A stretch of DNA of 54,632 bases from Gloeocapsa sp. PCC 73106 (GTDB lineage Bacteria; Cyanobacteriota; Cyanobacteriia; Cyanobacteriales; Gloeocapsaceae), in assembly GCF_000332035.1 (NCBI RefSeq), contig NZ_ALVY01000214.1:1-54632 (forward strand), in the 5' to 3' direction. The notes beneath the pieces are model-generated. The model did not search any database. It was not told the origin of the DNA and saw only the letters and a list, made by a program, of their open reading frames with translations. The position numbers and the translations under genes are program-made. This document shows, piece by piece, positions 35,107 through 43,871 of this stretch (position 1 is the first letter of the stretch; each line of letters opens with the position of its first letter).

Positions 35107-36312
35107 ATGAAATTTCAAGATGTTGTTAATAACACTAGACAATGGTTTGCCGATCAACCCTATCGCGCTTTAGATCAAGCTTATCAATCTGTTTTAATCA
35201 TTAAATCTCTGGAGGAAGATCATTTTAGTGGTCAAAAAATATCTCATAACTATAATAATTATAGCGAGAGTGTCCTGCATTATTTTGACTCTGAGGTCAA
35301 GCGTCATGTAAATCTGGCTCAATCTCGACTTAATCAGTTTCAAGCTAATCGCTCCGCTTTAACTCCTGCTGATGTAAAAAATCATGATAACTATGAAGTT
35401 TTAGAAAAAATAAAGTTAATCGATCAATATCTAAAGCGTTATCAAGAAAATTATCCTGTAGCGCCTGGTTCTGAAACTAAAATTAAACCAGAATTGGAGT
35501 CGAGTTCTGGCAAAAATGCTGTTATACCTCGTTCTTTTTTAACAACTCTGAAAAGAATCCAACGAGAAATAGATCCTAAATCTGAGAAAACGGAAGAAGA
35601 AGTCTTGGGTAAATTCCGTCGCTCTCGTTATAAAACTGCTGTCTCAATCAAGTTTTTTATGATTTTAATTATTGTTCCTTTGTTGACTCACCAGATAACT
35701 AAAACTTTTTTAATTTACCCTCTAGTAGAAAGATATAGTGGAGCGCATCAAGAGGTACTTTTTATCAATAATGACCTTCAAGAAGAAGCTTTCCGAGATT
35801 TAAGTATTTACGAAGAAAAGCTACATTTTCAACAAATGATTGGCTTGAGACCGAAAATGTCAGAAGAAGAGCTAGAAAAAGCAATAGGGATAAGAGCACT
35901 GGAAATAGCTAGAGAATATGAGAGTTTGGGTAATAATGCGATCGCTAATATTTTTGCAGATATATTATCTCTTGTATCTTTTACTATAGTTCTGGTATTC
36001 AGTCAAAAAGAAATCGCGATTGTTAAATCTTTTATTAACGATATTGCCTACGGTTTAAGTGATTCAGCTAAGGCATTTTTAATTATTCTGGTAACGGATA
36101 TTTTTGTGGGTTTTCACTCTCCTCACGGTTGGGAAGTAATCTTAGAAGGAATCGGTAGACATTTTGGTTTACCAGAAAATCGAGAGTTTAATTTCTTGTT
36201 CATTGCGACTTTTCCAGTTATTTTAGATACAGTGCTCAAATACTGGATCTTTCGCTATCTTAATCGCATTTCTCCCTCGGCGGTGGCAACCTATCGTAAT
36301 ATGAACGAGTAA
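35107..36312 (+). CDS. pcxA: Proton extrusion protein PcxA (CotA/CemA family)
   Basis: This is a plasma-membrane protein required for light-induced proton release and related to chloroplast CemA. The 401 residues have a long soluble N-terminal half (to about residue 180), then about four membrane helices: around 183-205, 280-300, 320-340 and a last one near 370-385. The middle contains the Glu-rich loop typical of the family. It begins 14 bases after the divergent AddB-like gene. The remnant IscB element begins just after its stop codon. Confidence 0.92.
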   Translation: MKFQDVVNNTRQWFADQPYRALDQAYQSVLIIKSLEEDHFSGQKISHNYNNYSESVLHYFDSEVKRHVNLAQSRLNQFQANRSALTPADVKNHDNYEVLEKIKLIDQYLKRYQENYPVAPGSETKIKPELESSSGKNAVIPRSFLTTLKRIQREIDPKSEKTEEEVLGKFRRSRYKTAVSIKFFMILIIVPLLTHQITKTFLIYPLVERYSGAHQEVLFINNDLQEEAFRDLSIYEEKLHFQQMIGLRPKMSEEELEKAIGIRALEIAREYESLGNNAIANIFADILSLVSFTIVLVFSQKEIAIVKSFINDIAYGLSDSAKAFLIILVTDIFVGFHSPHGWEVILEGIGRHFGLPENREFNFLFIATFPVILDTVLKYWIFRYLNRISPSAVATYRNMNE

Positions 36313-36318
36313 ATTCAC

Positions 36319-36530
36319 CAACCCCGCCCTAAAAGAGACGGGGATTGACCAAACCAATTTGGTTAAAAGTGGTGAATAGCCCACAGAGCCTAACTATCTT
36401 ACAGACTTCCGAATACTTCCCAAGGAGCGGATCACTTCTAAACCCGATTGGTACGGGTGCTGCTAAAGACAGGACATGGTTAGTTAGGTGGGCTAAGGGA
36501 CACAAACTCAACTCTTGAGGATTATCTCCC
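36319..36530 (+). ncRNA. HEARO / omega-RNA region of an IscB element
   Basis: This non-coding region directly precedes an iscB remnant and can fold extensively. The main stem pairs TAGCCCA (36377-36383) with TGGGCTA (36489-36495), and CCTAACTA (36389-36396) with TAGTTAGG (36481-36488). Inside lies ACCCG/CGGGT (36442-36446 with 36454-36458). Upstream hairpins are CCCCG/CGGGG (36322-36326 with 36339-36343) and AACC/GGTT (36352-36364). This position and architecture match HEARO RNAs, the guide RNAs of IscB. The guide would derive from sequence just left of this, at the pcxA 3' end. Whether it is transcribed is unknown. Confidence 0.75.
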
Positions 36531-36958
36531 ATGGAAAGAGTACCTGTAATTTCAAAAGACTATCAACCTTTAATGCCGACCTTACCTAGTCGCGCCAGAC
36601 GATGGATTAAAGAAGGGAAAGCCCTACTATCAATTTCCATGGACACCAATGGCAAGGAAAGGTTAACGTAACAACGGCTGTTTTTGCCATAATTTAAAGA
36701 CCTCCTGTTAGTCGTCGTCAACTCCATTTAATGCTTCCAGCTAAAGGAGGGATAAGACGAAAATATGGTGGAATTACTACAACATTCGGTCTGAGAAAAG
36801 GTGACTTGGTTCATTCCCCAAAAGGGATTGGCTTTGTCAGCGGACAGACCAAAAAACAAGTATCTGTCAGCGATGCTAACTGGAGACGGTTAGGACAGAT
36901 AAGCTCTAGACTATGTACATTAATCCGACGTTCTACTGGTTTAATTGTTAGTTACTAG
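36531..36958 (+). pseudogene. iscB: Internally deleted iscB (RRXRR/HNH-type) remnant
   Basis: A 46-codon open frame from the ATG at 36531 encodes the IscB N-terminal PLMP region (VPVISKDYQPLMPTLPSRAR, then RWIKEGKALL). It stops at 36669-36671. From about 36701 another frame encodes the C-terminal end (RRQLHLMLPAKGGIRRKYGG, then GFVSG, VSVSDANWRRLGQ, IRRSTGLIV) and stops at 36956-36958. The bridge helix, the RuvC segments and the HNH domain, some 300 residues, are missing. The protein cannot be a nuclease. The conserved two ends with the middle lost suggest a deletion derivative of an IS605-superfamily element. Confidence 0.82.
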
Positions 36959-37008
36959 AGAATGTAAAGCCGTCCCACGCTTCGCTCTTTGGACGGGGTT
37001 TCAAACCC
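36959..37008 (+). mobile_element. Right end of the IscB element (subterminal hairpins)
   Basis: After the iscB stop, AAAGCCGTCC (ending 36975) pairs with GGACGG (36991-36996), and GGGTTT (36996-37001) pairs with AAACCC (37003-37008). These hairpins are of the type at the right ends of IS200/IS605-superfamily elements. The reverse complement of this end closely resembles 54389-54420 at the right edge of the window. The MFS gene's ATG is at 37018, only 9 bases later, so the element's end is effectively its 5' leader. Confidence 0.7.
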
Positions 37009-37017
37009 AAATTTTTG

Positions 37018-38406
37018 ATGAACCTATCTTTTACACAGAGACTAAATCAAGCTCAACTGACGCGTCCCATGTGGCTACTGTGGTTGCTGGGTGCTGGATT
37101 AATCGCTCTCGATGGCTTTGATTTTTTTATCATTGGGGTGGCTATACCCTTTATTGAGCGGGATTTTGGCATCAATGCAGCGCAAATAGGGGCTTTAGCT
37201 GTAGCGGCTTTAGCGGGTTCTTTGGTGGGATCTTTGACTCTCGGCCCAATTACCGATCGCGTTGGGCGTCAATTGATGCTAGTAGTAGATATCGGGATAT
37301 TTCTAGTGGCTTCAGCAGGCGCGGTTTTAGCCTGGAATATAGAGTCTTTAATCGCTTTTCGCTTTTTGGTAGGAATTGCGATCGGCGCTGATTACCCGAT
37401 TAGTGTATCGTACATCACTGAAAATGTGCCCGAACGACTGCGAGGTTCTATGGTGATTGGGGCTTTTAGCTTTCAAGCTGTGGGAGCTTTGCTAGGGGCT
37501 TTGACGGGAATCGCCGTGATCTGGTCTTTTGGACAAATCTACAGCGATCCAGAACCGTTTTGGGGTTACGCTTGGCGCTGGATGTTGGGAATAGGGCTGT
37601 TATTGGCGATAGTTGTGGCGATTTTACGATTTCAGTTTTTATTGGAAAGTCCTAGTTATTATATTGCGCGCGGCGAATATGAGGAGGCTTCTGATGCGGC
37701 TTCGACGCTATTAGGGGAGAAGGTAGTTATCACTCCAGAAAGCGATCCGCCGAGTTCACAACCTCGACTGAGTTATAGTGCTCTTTTTGCTAAGGAGTAT
37801 AGACGTCGCACTCTGTTAGCTTCTGTTCCTTGGTTTTTGCAGGATATCGCTACTTACGGTATTGGCATCTTTACGCCGATTATTATCGCTACTCTGGCTT
37901 TTGCTGGGGAAACAGATTTTACTAAACAAGCGATGAATTCGTCTTTTGGGGCGGCTTTTGTGGATTTGTTTCTGATTCTGGGGTTTATTTTAGCGATCGC
38001 TCTAGTTGATAAGGTAGGACGTATTCGTCTACAGATTATCGGGTTTCTGGGTATGGCGACAGGTTTGGTATTATTGGCGATCGCAGGAGATCCTAATCTG
38101 GTGGGTAATGTCAATCTTGCTATTGTTTTCGCCGGGTTTATAATTTTTAATCTCTTGATGAATATGGGACCCAACTCTACTACTTTTCTCTTGGCTGGAG
38201 AGTTGTTTCCCACCTCAATTAGGGCTAGTGGTGCAGGTTTAGCAGGGGCGATCGCCAAGGCTGGGGCGATACTGGGGGCTTATACCTTGCCGATTCTTAG
38301 AGAGTTTCTCGGTGTTCCTAATTTAATGTTTATTCTCTCTGGGATCTGTATACTCGCCGCTGCACTTACCTACGTTTTACGGATAGAAACCAAGGCTAGA
38401 GAATAG
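37018..38406 (+). CDS. MFS transporter (metabolite:H+ symporter type)
   Basis: This is a 12-helix secondary transporter of 462 residues. The loop 2-3 motif A is seen as GPITDRVGRQ (near 75), and RFLVGIAIGADYPIS in helix 4 is like that of organic-ion and phosphate:H+ symporters. Acidic Asp in ALDGFDFF of helix 1 also fits that group. I use the ATG at 37018, not the TTG at 37015. No ribosome site is visible because the 5' leader is the end of an IscB element. The 3' end overlaps the convergent carbonic anhydrase gene by 11 bases. The substrate is unknown. Confidence 0.85.
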   Translation: MNLSFTQRLNQAQLTRPMWLLWLLGAGLIALDGFDFFIIGVAIPFIERDFGINAAQIGALAVAALAGSLVGSLTLGPITDRVGRQLMLVVDIGIFLVASAGAVLAWNIESLIAFRFLVGIAIGADYPISVSYITENVPERLRGSMVIGAFSFQAVGALLGALTGIAVIWSFGQIYSDPEPFWGYAWRWMLGIGLLLAIVVAILRFQFLLESPSYYIARGEYEEASDAASTLLGEKVVITPESDPPSSQPRLSYSALFAKEYRRRTLLASVPWFLQDIATYGIGIFTPIIIATLAFAGETDFTKQAMNSSFGAAFVDLFLILGFILAIALVDKVGRIRLQIIGFLGMATGLVLLAIAGDPNLVGNVNLAIVFAGFIIFNLLMNMGPNSTTFLLAGELFPTSIRASGAGLAGAIAKAGAILGAYTLPILREFLGVPNLMFILSGICILAAALTYVLRIETKARE

Positions 38407-39097
38407 AGATAGTTCCATCGTCTAGGTTGTAGTAAGCGCCTACTATCTTCAACTTAGCCTTATCTATTAGCTCGGTTAGGACGGGGGATTGATTTAAGAT
38501 TTTAACTTGGTGCATGACGTTGGCTCTAATCCCTGCTTCCAATTGATTTTCCCCTGGTTCAACTCCTGCGGTACCTTCTTGCACAGTTGAAACTAGAGTA
38601 TCAATTTCACCGGGAAAGTCACCGCCTTTTAAAGCCGCGTCAACCGCACCACAGCGGGAATGTCCTATTACCATTAATGCTCTTGCCCCTAATACCATTG
38701 TGCCAAACTCGAGGCTGCCAATTTGTTGGGGGGTAGCAATATTTCCGGCGATGCGACAGACGAATAAATCTCCCAATCCTTGATCGAAGACTAATTCTGT
38801 CGGTACTCTTGAGTCGGCACAGCTCAGAATAGCCGCAAAGGGGGTTTGACCATCAGCGACTTCTGTGAGTCTAATTTGGTCTTGATTGGGATTTTCTTGC
38901 TTGAAGGCGACAAAGCGCTTGTTTCCTTCTGTGAGTCGTTGTATCGCTTCATCTGGGGTTAGATCTTGTTTAGTTTGAGAGTAAGCTGAAGCTTCTTGTG
39001 GTTTAACAAAGTTAGAACCTAAAATAGTTGCTGCTAATCCGGTTCCGAGAAATCCACCGCCATAATGAATTAACTGACGACGAGATAAGTGGCTCAT
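38396..39097 (-). CDS. Exported beta-class carbonic anhydrase
   Basis: This enzyme interconverts CO2 and bicarbonate. The zinc ligands are Cys and the Asp/Arg dyad in SCADSRVP (near residue 92), and His and Cys in GHSRCGAVDAAL (near 144-147). The N-terminus has a twin-arginine-type signal (SRRQLIHYGGGFLGTG), so it should act outside the cytoplasm, like the EcaB-type enzymes. It would help inorganic carbon supply. The gene converges on the MFS gene, with 11 bases of overlap. The length of 233 residues is normal. Confidence 0.93.
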   Translation of the reverse strand: MSHLSRRQLIHYGGGFLGTGLAATILGSNFVKPQEASAYSQTKQDLTPDEAIQRLTEGNKRFVAFKQENPNQDQIRLTEVADGQTPFAAILSCADSRVPTELVFDQGLGDLFVCRIAGNIATPQQIGSLEFGTMVLGARALMVIGHSRCGAVDAALKGGDFPGEIDTLVSTVQEGTAGVEPGENQLEAGIRANVMHQVKILNQSPVLTELIDKAKLKIVGAYYNLDDGTISIL

Positions 39098-39137
39098 ACA
39101 GATTTAAATGACCTGAAAAGTTGAATGTACTTTCAGA

Positions 39138-40124
39138 TTATATACCGGCATGGCCCAATGCTAATCCGGTGACTAACATACCGAGTACTAAAAATGGTTG
39201 AGCACTAGCTTGGTACTTGACGTCGTTTTCCAAGGGATCCCGTAGAAAGTACATATCTTGGAAAGTAATTTGGGGAATTATTAGTAACAGCAGGATCGTT
39301 GCCGCTAGATTTTGCTGAATACTGATTAAATAGAGAGCAATACCCGCTTGAAAAACGTTAATCATAATCACGCAAATCCAAGCGGCGGTAGTAATTCCAA
39401 ACATAACCGGTAAAGATTTAAGCCCTAGTTGGCGATCGCCCTCCACGCTTTTAAAATCGTTCACCACGGCTATACCCAAACCTGCCATGCTGTAAATCAA
39501 TGTCAGCACTACTATTGTCCAGTTTAGGGTACCAAAAAGAGCGTGTCCCGCCCACCAGGGTAAGGCGATATAACTAGATCCTAAAGCGTAATTCCCCAAC
39601 CAACCATTTTTTTTAAGTTTCAAAGGTGGTGCGGAATAGATATAGGAGAGAAAGGAACCAAATAAGGCTAAAGCGGTAATAATGGGAAATTCATGACCCG
39701 CCCAGAGATCTAGTAGGTAAGCTACACCAATACCTGCTACTAGTAAAATTAGGATTTGTGCTACTACTTGGGGTATGGAAATCGCTCCTGAAGGGATGGG
39801 GCGATAGGGTTCGTTGATGGCGTCGAGATCGCGATCGTAGAAGTCGTTAATCGTTTGGGTGTATCCCGCTAACAATGGTCCAGACATTAGCATACAGGTA
39901 GCTGCTTTCAGTACTGATTCGAGGTCCCAGGTATAACCACCGGAAGAAGCTGCGCCACATACAACACCCCAGATCAAAGGGATCCAGGTAATGGGTTTCA
40001 TCAACTGTAAGCGAATTTTCCCAATCGATGTCTCTCCCGGGGCTGCGCCTTTCATACCTAAAAGTTGTCGAGTTTTAGCACTGCGATCTGTGTTGGTTGG
40101 CTCAGGAGTAGAAGAATCAGACAT
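39138..40124 (-). CDS. chlG: Chlorophyll synthase
   Basis: ChlG attaches the phytyl or geranylgeranyl chain to chlorophyllide in the thylakoid membrane. The 328 residues have about eight or nine helices and both prenyl-diphosphate sites: NDFYDRDLDAINEPYRPIPS (near residue 105) and NDFKSVEGDRQLGLKSLP (near 225). The N-terminal 45 residues are soluble with KTRQLLGMKGA. Together with chlD this gives the window two chlorophyll steps, but the genes are far apart. Confidence 0.96.
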   Translation of the reverse strand: MSDSSTPEPTNTDRSAKTRQLLGMKGAAPGETSIGKIRLQLMKPITWIPLIWGVVCGAASSGGYTWDLESVLKAATCMLMSGPLLAGYTQTINDFYDRDLDAINEPYRPIPSGAISIPQVVAQILILLVAGIGVAYLLDLWAGHEFPIITALALFGSFLSYIYSAPPLKLKKNGWLGNYALGSSYIALPWWAGHALFGTLNWTIVVLTLIYSMAGLGIAVVNDFKSVEGDRQLGLKSLPVMFGITTAAWICVIMINVFQAGIALYLISIQQNLAATILLLLIIPQITFQDMYFLRDPLENDVKYQASAQPFLVLGMLVTGLALGHAGI

Positions 40125-40215
40125 AGCTTAAACTATTGATGGGAACTACAACAGTTTAGGTTAACACATTTCAGGAGACTATTTGAGATAGCCCCCTGTG
40201 CAGAAAAATCTGAAA

Positions 40216-40380
40216 TTATTTAACATGAAGATAACGAGCTTCTGCTTCTAACTGACGAATCAAGGTCTCGTCTCCATTCGCTCTAGCTACTTCTAGACGA
40301 TGTTGTAGACTTCTAATCAGGCTTTGGCGATGGTTAGCGGCAGCTTCTTTTAGTGCTTCGTTGCTTTTTCCTCTGAACAT
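40216..40380 (-). CDS. Small conserved helical protein (54 residues)
   Basis: This small open frame starts with an ATG at 40380 (MFRGKSNEALKEAAANHRQ) and ends RYLHVK. It is almost entirely amphipathic helix with alternating basic and acidic residues. Similar small proteins are, as I recall, widespread in cyanobacteria. AT-rich sequence lies on both sides, and the gene sits alone in the 354-base gap between chlG and the divergent DHNA-CoA thioesterase. The function is unknown. Confidence 0.65.
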   Translation of the reverse strand: MFRGKSNEALKEAAANHRQSLIRSLQHRLEVARANGDETLIRQLEAEARYLHVK

Positions 40381-40478
40381 AATTGCTTTTCTCTTTTTAT
40401 TTTTTCTATACTGTCATCATAACATTATTTTTCTAAAAAAGTAGCGATTGTTACATTTTTTTTTACAAACCTAAGCTA

Positions 40479-40883
40479 GTGAGCTATACTTATCGACGGG
40501 TAATTTATCTAGGTGACACCGATGCTGCGGGGGTTATTTACTTCGCTAAGCTCTTAGCTATTTGTCATGAAGCTTACGAAGACTGGTTGACTCAAGCAGG
40601 AATAAACTTTGGGGAGTTAGTGAGTAATTCTTCGGTAGCGATTCCCGTAGTCCACGCCGAGATAGATTTTTTGCGGCCTATCTTTTGCGCGGAGGAACTA
40701 CTGATTCAAATTATGACCGAACCAATGACTAGGGATAGTTTTAGCCTTAACTATGAAGTGTTTAAAAATCAAGAGCTTGTGGCTCGAGCTATAACTAAAC
40801 ACGTTGCTATTGAGGCTGTGACTAGACGAAGGACCAGTCTACCCTCTAATATTGTAGAATGTCTAAAAACAAAAGCGCAATAA
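40479..40883 (+). CDS. 1,4-dihydroxy-2-naphthoyl-CoA thioesterase (hotdog fold)
   Basis: This encodes 134 residues of the 4-hydroxybenzoyl-CoA thioesterase (hotdog) family. It has the catalytic Asp in GDTDAAGVIYFA near residue 16. In cyanobacteria this subgroup hydrolyses DHNA-CoA in phylloquinone synthesis, which supplies the photosystem I cofactor. That specificity is inferred from similarity to the known cyanobacterial enzyme by recall, not tested here. The start is a GTG at 40479. glnB follows after 78 bases. Confidence 0.85.
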   Translation: MSYTYRRVIYLGDTDAAGVIYFAKLLAICHEAYEDWLTQAGINFGELVSNSSVAIPVVHAEIDFLRPIFCAEELLIQIMTEPMTRDSFSLNYEVFKNQELVARAITKHVAIEAVTRRRTSLPSNIVECLKTKAQ

Positions 40884-40925
40884 TTTGTAACTATCGTAAC
40901 AAAAACTAATTATCTACAATGCTAA

Positions 40926-41300
<375 letters not shown>

Positions 41301-41312
41301 AATATCAGCAAA

Positions 41313-41337
41313 AAGCTAGGGTTTTTTGCTCTAGCTT
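41313..41337 (+). terminator. Terminator between glnB and the convergent TIGR03032 gene
   Basis: AAGCTAG (41313-41319) and CTAGCTT (41331-41337) form a perfect 7-base-pair stem around GGGTTTTTTGCT. It lies 12 bases after the glnB stop and reaches into the stop region of the opposite gene, so it may serve both. The T-rich loop and following TATTT give it weak terminator character. Confidence 0.5.
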
Positions 41338-42392
41338 ATTTCTGGATGGGTTGGTTCGCCTATAGTAATTACTCGGCGAATTTCGTCGGTAAGAAAACCG
41401 ATCGCCATGGGACGTTGTATCCCTTCGAAGATAACTACGTCGTAGAGTTCTTTAACTACCCCATCTACAGATAAGAAATGGACGATGTCTCCACGCTTTA
41501 AGTCAATGACAAATATACCACAACGAGCTTCAGTCTCGGCTTGTTTGAGCTTCTCATCTAGCAACAAACCGCTAAAAGTTTTGTTTTCTCTGGATTTAGA
41601 TAAACCGACTAAAGCAAAATCGCCCTTGAAAGCGAGTCCCCTAAGATATCCAGGACAAAAGGCGATCGCATTGAATTTCCCCGTATCTAAATCTATGTAG
41701 CCAAATTCCCCCGTACCAGAATTGAGTAACCAGAGTTTTTCCTGATGCCAGCGCGGCGAGTGGGGCATGGATAGACCTCGAGCGATTATTTGATTACTTT
41801 GTATATCTATAACACATCCCCCTGTTTGTCTTTTTTCTCGCCAACCGCTAACAATGTCACTTTCACTTACTGCAGTTACGTAGCGGGGTTTGCCATCTCT
41901 TAGGGCTAATCCATTGAGATGACATTTATCTTCTGCACCTAAGCGCGAGATAAAGGGGGGTTGCCACCAGGGGATAAAACTGTGACTGGGGGATACAGTG
42001 CTTAAACAGCTAAACAGTGTGTTAACGAAGATAATCCCCTCTGATTGAGTGTAGGTGATGTCGTGAACGTCTAAATCCCCAGTTACATAACTCATTTGGG
42101 GCACATAAAGAGCATCGTAATCCTGATAGGTTTCCCCAAGTTGTAGGGTATTTTCCCAACGCCAAATCTGATATAGGGTTGATATATATAGTGAATTATT
42201 TGTGGCGTACAAGCCCATACAGCGATCTAAAGTTCTTTCAAATACTGATAATTGTCCTGTGGGTTGTAAGCCGATGAAAAAGATTTTTCCTGCTTGGTAA
42301 GTAGTAAAGGCGAAGCTCAAGTTTTGCTCTGCCAACCAGGATACAAATTGTCGAGATGTGTTCATCTCTATTTGAGGGCTAGGTGTGTCCAT
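41331..42392 (-). CDS. TIGR03032-family beta-propeller-like protein
   Basis: This encodes 353 residues with a repeated pattern of short strands, e.g. HLNGLALRDGKPRYVTAVSE, GCVIDI and LRGLAFKGDFALVGLSKSRE. This matches the TIGR03032 (DUF4915) family found mostly in cyanobacteria. Members have no assigned reaction; some lie near TPR genes and surface-polysaccharide genes. There is no signal peptide, so it is probably cytosolic. The gene follows the histidine kinase gene by 30 bases on the same strand, and they may be co-transcribed. Confidence 0.75.
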   Translation of the reverse strand: MDTPSPQIEMNTSRQFVSWLAEQNLSFAFTTYQAGKIFFIGLQPTGQLSVFERTLDRCMGLYATNNSLYISTLYQIWRWENTLQLGETYQDYDALYVPQMSYVTGDLDVHDITYTQSEGIIFVNTLFSCLSTVSPSHSFIPWWQPPFISRLGAEDKCHLNGLALRDGKPRYVTAVSESDIVSGWREKRQTGGCVIDIQSNQIIARGLSMPHSPRWHQEKLWLLNSGTGEFGYIDLDTGKFNAIAFCPGYLRGLAFKGDFALVGLSKSRENKTFSGLLLDEKLKQAETEARCGIFVIDLKRGDIVHFLSVDGVVKELYDVVIFEGIQRPMAIGFLTDEIRRVITIGEPTHPEIS

Positions 42393-42422
42393 AAATTACG
42401 ATATGCTTAATGTTTATTGAGA

Positions 42423-43667
42423 TTACCATATTTGGAAATGTTTAATCTTGATAAGAGTTCCTGATTTAGCGTCAGATTGAATCGATAAACTTCCTCCATG
42501 GGCCTCTACAATACGTTTAACGATCGCTAGTCCTAATCCTGTTCCTCCGGGTTTACCAGAGCAAAAAGGTTGAGTTATCTTAGGTAAAAGCTCCTTAGGT
42601 ATGGGAATACCCCCATTATGAATACCAATAGAGATTAAATCTGTCTCCGGTTCTTTTTCTACCTTGCAAGTAACTATCTCACCTGGGGCGATCGCTTCTA
42701 CAGCATTACGCACCAGATTGATTAGTACCTGTTTTAGCTTGTCTTTGTCTGCTAATACTTGGACTGAAGGGATTACAGGTATAAATTTAAGCTTGCGTTC
42801 TTGAACTTCTGGCATTTCCTCAAGGGTTAAAAGAGTTGTCTCGATGAACTGATTGATATTAAATCTCTCAAGTTCCAATTTCTGAGGTTTGGCGTAGAGT
42901 AAAATTTCTTTGAGCAAGTTTTGTAAACGTTGAGCTTCTTCTACTGCTAAGTTTGCCCTGAGCTGATCTCGTTCTGTGGTGTAAATTTTTTGAAAGTAAT
43001 TGATAACCATGAGAATTGTTGTTAAAGGATTACGAATTTCATGGACGATCATTGAGGCAAATTCGCCAATCGCTGCTAGTCTTTCCTGTTCAATGATGCG
43101 AGCTTGAGCTAGGCGCAATGCTTCGGTTTGTTTAATAACCTCCGCTTCTAAAATTTGATTAAATTCTCGCTGTTGCTGATAGAGAAAATAGTTATCGATC
43201 GCAGTTGCCGCCCGTTCGGCAAATAATTCTACTATACGCACCTCATCCGCTGTAAAAAACCTTGGTTCCTTGCAAAAAGAACAAATCGTGCCAATCACTT
43301 TTCCCGAATTCATCCGTAAAGGTATTCCCAAGTAGGATAGATAACCCTCGGGGGGACAGCCATATTCTGCAGAGTTTTTGGCATTCTCAACACATAACGT
43401 TTGTCCAGTTTTAACCACTGTCTCAGTCAGAGATCCATGCAATGAATAGATCTGATCACCTTCACCTAAATCAATACTACTAGCCATGAGGCGCTCTGTT
43501 TTGTTTTGACAAAGCGTCACAACGGACCAATCCAGCTTGATTAAATAACTGACGCTGCAAGCGATCTCATGCAGATAACTATCTAAGTTGTTACTCTGAT
43601 AGCTGAGTGAAGACAGGATTTCTAAAATTGCCTGAGCTTGCTGCCAATGAGAGTTTTGCGATTTCAT
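42423..43667 (-). CDS. GAF-domain sensor histidine kinase
   Basis: This is a soluble histidine kinase of 414 residues. A GAF domain (about 15-165, with LGIPLRMNSGKVIGTIC as its core) is followed by a helical linker, the phospho-acceptor H-box (MIVHEIRNPLTT, His near residue 216) and an HATPase_c domain. In that domain the N-box is NLVRNAVEA, the G1-like block reads HNGGIPIPKELL and the G2 box reads GGTGLGLAIV. In G1 the usual Asp is His, as in some other cyanobacterial kinases. No transmembrane segment or receiver domain is seen, and no response regulator is adjacent. The ligand of the GAF domain is unknown; it lacks an obvious bilin-binding Cys motif. Confidence 0.92.
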   Translation of the reverse strand: MKSQNSHWQQAQAILEILSSLSYQSNNLDSYLHEIACSVSYLIKLDWSVVTLCQNKTERLMASSIDLGEGDQIYSLHGSLTETVVKTGQTLCVENAKNSAEYGCPPEGYLSYLGIPLRMNSGKVIGTICSFCKEPRFFTADEVRIVELFAERAATAIDNYFLYQQQREFNQILEAEVIKQTEALRLAQARIIEQERLAAIGEFASMIVHEIRNPLTTILMVINYFQKIYTTERDQLRANLAVEEAQRLQNLLKEILLYAKPQKLELERFNINQFIETTLLTLEEMPEVQERKLKFIPVIPSVQVLADKDKLKQVLINLVRNAVEAIAPGEIVTCKVEKEPETDLISIGIHNGGIPIPKELLPKITQPFCSGKPGGTGLGLAIVKRIVEAHGGSLSIQSDAKSGTLIKIKHFQIW

Positions 43668-43871
43668 TTCCTAACTATCAACTCATTAATCCCTAATATA
43701 GCGTTTAATTCCTACTGCTATCTGTAAGCTATTCTTAAATCTGTATAAAAAGTACATGAAAGTTAACATTATGAAAAAGTTTAAGTGAAGAAAATGTAAA
43801 TAACTAACATTTCAAAGAAATAAAAAACTATAATTATACTTGACAGAATATATTAAGTGTAAAGTCACCTA

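Noticed and set aside
36329..36532. Minus-strand frame of 67 codons within the HEARO/omega-RNA region
   Set aside because: The region is explained by strong RNA helices on the plus strand, and the frame shows no protein features.
40886..40920. NtcA-like site before glnB (TGTA-N8-AACA with TACAAT downstream)
   Set aside because: One half-site is wrong, and the gap to the -10 box is about 14 bases, not the usual 22 or so. This is too weak to call as a regulatory site.
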